Assembly (NCBI RefSeq): GCF_043633585.1
Contig: NZ_CP141832.1
Location: 3,224,001-3,288,000 of the forward strand
Origin: Lacrimispora sinapis
GTDB taxonomy: Bacteria; Bacillota; Clostridia; Lachnospirales; Lachnospiraceae
DNA: 64,000 bases
Direction: 5' to 3'
Positions 60,351-64,000 of the stretch are shown here, in pieces (the first letter of the stretch is position 1; every line of letters begins with the position of its first letter). The translations under genes were made by a program, and so were the position numbers. Below the pieces are notes generated by a model, which saw nothing but the letters and a program-made list of their open reading frames with translations, searched no databases and had not been told where the DNA came from.

Positions 60351-61196
60351 TTATACCTGCATAATCACCTGCAGTTTTTCCCTATAGCTGTTCTGCATTA
60401 ATCCGTTCATATATTTTGTGGGAGTATGATTAGTAAACTCCTTAAAATCTTTTATAAAATGAGACTGGTCATAATATCCCGCATCAAGGGCGGCTCGTGT
60501 CATTCCAGTCTTACCCATGGTTTTTGTCAGCTCGTCAATTGCATTCTGGAAGCGGATGATCCGCATCAGCTCTTTGGGCGCCATGCCGAACTCATCGGTA
60601 ATGACCCGGTTTAGATAGCGGAGAGAATAGCCTGTTTTTTCCTGAAGCTCTTTTAATTTGATATTGCCTCCCGACGCTACGATCTCCTGCCTTAACAGGG
60701 ATTGGAGGTTATAGGCTTCATACCGTTCTGCATCGTAATGCTTTAAGTAAAAGTTTGTGAATATTTTGACTTTCTGTTCAAAGCTGTCTTCCTTCCACAG
60801 CTTCTCAAACAATTCTTCCTGTTCAGAAATAACATCAAACATATCCTCATATTTTTGTTCCCTGCCAACCAGCTCCGACATCTTCCTGTGTTTTCCCACC
60901 GGATTAAAGCCGGGAAGAAACCGGACGCCAAAATACTTGCAGCGGCTTGCTGTCTCTACATCCGTTTTGGCAAGAAGTGTGCCGGCAACTCTTGATTCAA
61001 GCCTGCTGCCGCTGCTGCAGAACAGAATATCCACACAGGCATCGGGAATTCCGGTCATAAGGTTATTTTCCGCCTCAAATTGATAGAAATGAGAGATTCC
61101 ATATTGCATGACATTATATTTCTTGTATGCGCCAGTCACCAAAACAAAGCCTGGCTGCTTCGGATGCAGAATATCCAATTGATTTCTTCCATTCAT
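60351..61196 (-). CDS. AraC-family regulator of the oxidase operon
   Basis: A 281-residue regulator with an N-terminal ligand domain (GFVLVTGAYKKYNVMQYGIS) and a C-terminal AraC double helix-turn-helix (IKLKELQEKTGYSLRYLNRV, then ALDAGYYDQSHFIKDFKEFT). The same strand and position directly ahead of the oxidase genes suggest it senses the amine or amino acid. The start at 61196 follows AGAGGGATTGC and lies after a terminator; the open frame to 61265 runs through that hairpin and is not coding. Confidence 0.88.
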   Translation of the reverse strand: MNGRNQLDILHPKQPGFVLVTGAYKKYNVMQYGISHFYQFEAENNLMTGIPDACVDILFCSSGSRLESRVAGTLLAKTDVETASRCKYFGVRFLPGFNPVGKHRKMSELVGREQKYEDMFDVISEQEELFEKLWKEDSFEQKVKIFTNFYLKHYDAERYEAYNLQSLLRQEIVASGGNIKLKELQEKTGYSLRYLNRVITDEFGMAPKELMRIIRFQNAIDELTKTMGKTGMTRAALDAGYYDQSHFIKDFKEFTNHTPTKYMNGLMQNSYREKLQVIMQV

Positions 61197-61234
61197 AGGC
61201 AATCCCTCTTTCCTCAAAAAGCTGGTAAATGGGT

Positions 61235-61271
61235 AAAAAAAACGCAACGGAGCCAAAGACTCCATTGCGTT
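61235..61271 (-). terminator. Terminator of the sugar ABC operon
   Basis: AACGCAA.GGAG with CTCC.TTGCGTT stem and eight T on the minus strand, between the binding-protein gene and AraC. Confidence 0.85.
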
Positions 61272-61398
61272 TTATATTTAAACTTATACTATTGAAACTC
61301 CGGTTTGTCAATACAATATCTGCTTCCAAATAAACCCTTTTTTTCATAAGGGAGTTAAACAGCCATTGGAACGGTTTGAAACCCGTTTTATCCCAATC

Positions 61399-62466
61399 CT
61401 AATATACAGACTTCCATTCCGCAATGTTGGTGCTGTCGAATTTAAATGGGGGCCCGAGAATTATTTCTGTACCGCCGTCGGAGGCTTCTTTTACCTCGTA
61501 ATCTCCCATTTCTCCTGCCTTAAACTTGTCGCCGGCTTTTCCTGTGATGGTTCCCTCCACCAGAGCCATGGAAGTATATGCTCCCAAAGACCCTACATCA
61601 ATGGGATTCCATAAATACATATAGGGACAGGAATGTGCTTCATCCTCTCCAATGTATTCCGCCATTTCAGAAGGAAGTCCAAGACCGGTCAGCTTTACCT
61701 TTGATTTCTCATCCTGAAGGACCTTGGCAGCCGCATTGATTCCCACGGTAGTGGGCGCACAAATCACCTTTAAGTCCGGGTATTTTGATAAAAGAGCCTG
61801 CGTCTGATCCGTGGATTTCTGAGGTTCGTCGTCTCCATATGCCACTTCAACCAGATTGAGTTTGGAATACTTTTCTTCCTTCATAACCTCTTTCATGGAT
61901 TCGATCCATGCATTCTGATTGGTTGCCTGGGAGGTGGCGGAAAGAATGGCCCAATCTCCCTCACCCCCGGAGATATCATAGACTGCTTCCATCAATGCCT
62001 GACCGATTTCTTTGATTCCAGCCTGATTGACAAACGTCTGCCTGCTGTCTTTATTTACTTTGGAATCCAGACAGGATACCTTGATTCCTGCTGCCATCGC
62101 ATCCTCTAAGGCCGCCTGCAGGGCATTTTCATCATTTCCGGCGATACAGATGGAATCCACACCCTGGGAAATCAATGACTGGATAACGGAAACCTGCGCA
62201 TCAGCCGTAGCAGATTCCGGATGCTTTACGATACAGGTTCCTCCTTCTGCTTCAATGACCTTTTGAAAGCCCTGAGCAATCTTTTCATTGTAGGGATTTC
62301 CTGCTGCTTTAGTAATGACCGCATACGTCTTTTTGGAGGAGCTTCCCCCTCCGTCCTGAGCCGCGGATATCTGAGTTCCCCCGGTCTCTGTTTTCCCCGA
62401 ACAGCCGCTAAGTGCTCCAAGCACCATTGCCGCACACAGGACTCCCCAAACCAATTGTTTTCTCAT
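61399..62466 (-). CDS. Sugar ABC transporter substrate-binding lipoprotein (RhaS/LsrB-like)
   Basis: A 355-residue extracellular receptor. It has a signal peptide with lipobox GALSGCSG (Cys about residue 22) and a type I binding fold: YAVITKAAGNPYNEKIAQGF, DAQVSVIQSLISQGVDSICI and GIKVSCLDSKVNKDSRQTFV. This is closest to rhamnose (RhaS) or autoinducer-2 (LsrB) receptors. The start at 62466 has GGGAGGTAATCG. It is the last gene of the transport operon. Confidence 0.88.
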   Translation of the reverse strand: MRKQLVWGVLCAAMVLGALSGCSGKTETGGTQISAAQDGGGSSSKKTYAVITKAAGNPYNEKIAQGFQKVIEAEGGTCIVKHPESATADAQVSVIQSLISQGVDSICIAGNDENALQAALEDAMAAGIKVSCLDSKVNKDSRQTFVNQAGIKEIGQALMEAVYDISGGEGDWAILSATSQATNQNAWIESMKEVMKEEKYSKLNLVEVAYGDDEPQKSTDQTQALLSKYPDLKVICAPTTVGINAAAKVLQDEKSKVKLTGLGLPSEMAEYIGEDEAHSCPYMYLWNPIDVGSLGAYTSMALVEGTITGKAGDKFKAGEMGDYEVKEASDGGTEIILGPPFKFDSTNIAEWKSVY

Positions 62467-62525
62467 CTTACGATTACCTCCCTTTTTAATCATACTTTTA
62501 TACGAAACACCCCCGGTGTCTTGTA

Positions 62526-63521
62526 TCACAGTTGTTTCCTTTTCATCGTTTTCCCTATTTCCGGTATCATGACCGCAAGGATCAGCAGCGTTCCAAGGAT
62601 CACCAGAATGACCTGGGGATTCATATTGATCTGGCCCAATCCGATTCTTAAACAGATGATGATAAATGCGGATATGATGGCACCGGTCAGCTTTCCTTTT
62701 CCACCTGCCGTCGAAATCCCCCCAAACACAGCCATGGCAATGGCATCCAGTTCAAAGCCGGTGCCCGTGGTGGTATTGGCACCATACAGCACGGATACAA
62801 GAAACATGGCACTGACGCCCGCCATCATTCCGGCAGCGGAATAGACCAGCAGACGAATTTTCTGAACCTGGATTCCGGAAAAATAAGAAGCCTTCCGGTT
62901 GCTTCCAATGGCATACAGCTTTCGCCCAAAGGTTGTTTTGCTTAAAATAAAGGTAAAAATGACTGCCGCAATCAGAACAACAAAGAAGATATAAGGAATT
63001 GGCCCGATTTTTCCTGCCATGGTGCGAAAGCCCTGATTGTTTTTCAAGGAGACAGAGCCTCCGCTGCCCAAAGCAATCTCCGCAATTCCGCGGAAAATAA
63101 TCATGGTTGCCAGCGTAACAATCATGGACGGCAGCTCTGTAAACAGGGTCACTGCGATTCCGTTAAAGAGTCCGCAGGCGGTTCCTGCTAAGATTCCGAT
63201 CAACAGCACCATAGGAAAGGGGACCCCCGCATTGCCTGCAAGACAGGCGGTGGTTGCGGACAGACAGACCGTCGCTCCAACCGATAAATCAATTTCACCC
63301 AAAATCAAAATATATGCCATGGGAAGCAGAAGGAAGACTTCCGTTAAATACTTTGGCATTTCCCGAAGGACATTCACCGGTTTGTAGCTTGGTGAAATAA
63401 CCATACAAAACAGATTTACCATGAGAAACAAAAGGACCAGTACACCTTCCCAGCTTAAAATCCTTTTTTTCCAGTTTTGATCTGACTGCGCAGATATGCT
63501 TCTGCCTGATTTTCCCGCCAT
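62526..63521 (-). CDS. Sugar ABC transporter permease (RbsC/RhaQ-like)
   Basis: A 331-residue permease with about ten membrane helices. YILILGEIDLSVGATVCLSA (about 90-109) and the cytosolic EAA-like GRKLYAIGSNRKASYFSGI (about 220-238) are hallmarks of ribose/rhamnose/AI-2 permeases. It begins two bases after the stop of the upstream permease. Confidence 0.93.
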   Translation of the reverse strand: MAGKSGRSISAQSDQNWKKRILSWEGVLVLLFLMVNLFCMVISPSYKPVNVLREMPKYLTEVFLLLPMAYILILGEIDLSVGATVCLSATTACLAGNAGVPFPMVLLIGILAGTACGLFNGIAVTLFTELPSMIVTLATMIIFRGIAEIALGSGGSVSLKNNQGFRTMAGKIGPIPYIFFVVLIAAVIFTFILSKTTFGRKLYAIGSNRKASYFSGIQVQKIRLLVYSAAGMMAGVSAMFLVSVLYGANTTTGTGFELDAIAMAVFGGISTAGGKGKLTGAIISAFIIICLRIGLGQINMNPQVILVILGTLLILAVMIPEIGKTMKRKQL

Positions 63522-63523
63522 TG

Positions 63524-64000
63524 CTACATCTCCCTCCTTTTTAAATTTTTCTTCTGCATCATGCGCTGAGTCCCTACATTTAAAATAATTACGGCTAAAA
63601 TAATGCCGCCCTTTACCGTATTCTGCACGATGGAATCAATTCCCACCAGAGGGAGAGCCTTTGCAATGACCGCTAAGATCAGGGAGCCAAGCAATGCACC
63701 TGCTACGGTCCCCCGCCCGCCGGACATGCTTACCCCGCCAATGACGCAGGCGGCAATTACATCCATTTCTTTTCCATACAGCATATTTGGCTGGGCGGAG
63801 GAATAGACGGCTACCGCCAGCGCACCGCACAGTCCGGACAACATCCCCATAACGGTATAGACGATGAGTTTGATCTTTGCGGTATTGATCCCGGATATGG
63901 CTGCTGCCTCCGGATTGCTTCCCACTGCATAGATTTTCCTTCCCGTCCTCGACCATTTCATGACCGCAAAAAAGATGAGATAGCATAGAAGTACAATGAC
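63524..64000 (-). CDS. Sugar ABC transporter permease, partial (RhaP-like)
   Basis: The last 159 codons of a second permease, cut by the window edge; the frame is open to base 64000, upstream of the internal ATG at 63961. It shows RKIYAVGSNPEAAAISGINT, the family cytosolic loop, and IAACVIGGVSMSGGRGTVAG. It forms a heterodimer with the next permease. ATPase and possibly catabolic genes should lie beyond the window. Confidence 0.92.
   Translation of the reverse strand, partial: VIVLLCYLIFFAVMKWSRTGRKIYAVGSNPEAAAISGINTAKIKLIVYTVMGMLSGLCGALAVAVYSSAQPNMLYGKEMDVIAACVIGGVSMSGGRGTVAGALLGSLILAVIAKALPLVGIDSIVQNTVKGGIILAVIILNVGTQRMMQKKNLKRREM

Overview
The window looks like a chromosomal piece of a mid-GC anaerobic Firmicute of the Lachnospiraceae, probably close to Lacrimispora / the Clostridium sphenoides-saccharolyticum group. 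Reasons: strong AGGAGG ribosome binding sites, tight operons with ATGA overlaps, a class B sortase with a heme-uptake module, an FeFe-hydrogenase maturase (HydE), several GGDEF proteins, and many sugar and polyamine transport operons. This placement is an inference from gene content; there is no rRNA in the window. I saw no tRNA, rRNA or CRISPR array.

Layout. 1-2334: heme acquisition operon (sortase B, Shp-type heme-binding surface protein, start of an IsdE-type lipoprotein) behind a DtxR-like operator. 2585-5238: MscS channel, signal peptidase I, a beta-hydroxyacid dehydrogenase. 5596-7677: FIST sensor plus soluble chemoreceptor. 7800-10538: RpiB, chorismate synthase, a lactonase. 10757-15090: cupin regulator plus potABCD polyamine importer. 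15155-20775: unknown proteins, two D12-class adenine methyltransferases, a GGDEF protein, a serine recombinase beside what looks like an invertible promoter, and a DtxR-family repressor. 20817-25451: FeoA-like protein, LigB-type dioxygenase, two more GGDEF proteins, an acetyltransferase. 25695-32710: cellobiose-type PTS operon, 6-phospho-beta-glucosidase and the LicR/MtlR-type regulator that probably controls them. 33177-36293: nitroreductase, unknown, YitT, HydE. 36408-38285: AT-rich two-gene ATPase/RloB cassette, probably anti-phage. 38567-44194: SMR pump, Nudix, MerR regulator and a heterodimeric ABC exporter. 44280-51923: glycan operon (GH43, GH42, GPH symporter, GH5) with a divergent AraC regulator. 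51935-54118: DUF1266-like protein and a gene graveyard. 54115-61196: amino-acid or amine oxidation operon (APC permease, two flavoproteins, two 2Fe-2S proteins, an ornithine-cyclodeaminase homologue) with an AraC regulator. 61399-64000: sugar ABC importer, cut by the window end.

The most interesting points are: (1) the 19441-19603 element, two inverted 18-bp sites with a two-base core bracketing long inverted arms and a near-consensus promoter directly upstream of a serine recombinase, which has the architecture of a phase-variation switch whose flip would point transcription toward a diguanylate cyclase gene; (2) the ATPase/RloB cassette; (3) small gene stubs that standard gene callers would miss: a truncated RidA at the head of the amine operon, a truncated aspartate racemase start at its tail, and a YARHG-domain gene interrupted by a TAG codon and led by a 28-bp inverted repeat; (4) regulatory sites that pair with regulators in the window, including a DtxR-type operator on the heme operon, a two-part motif shared by the PTS operon and its regulator, and a 19-bp-spacer MerR promoter.
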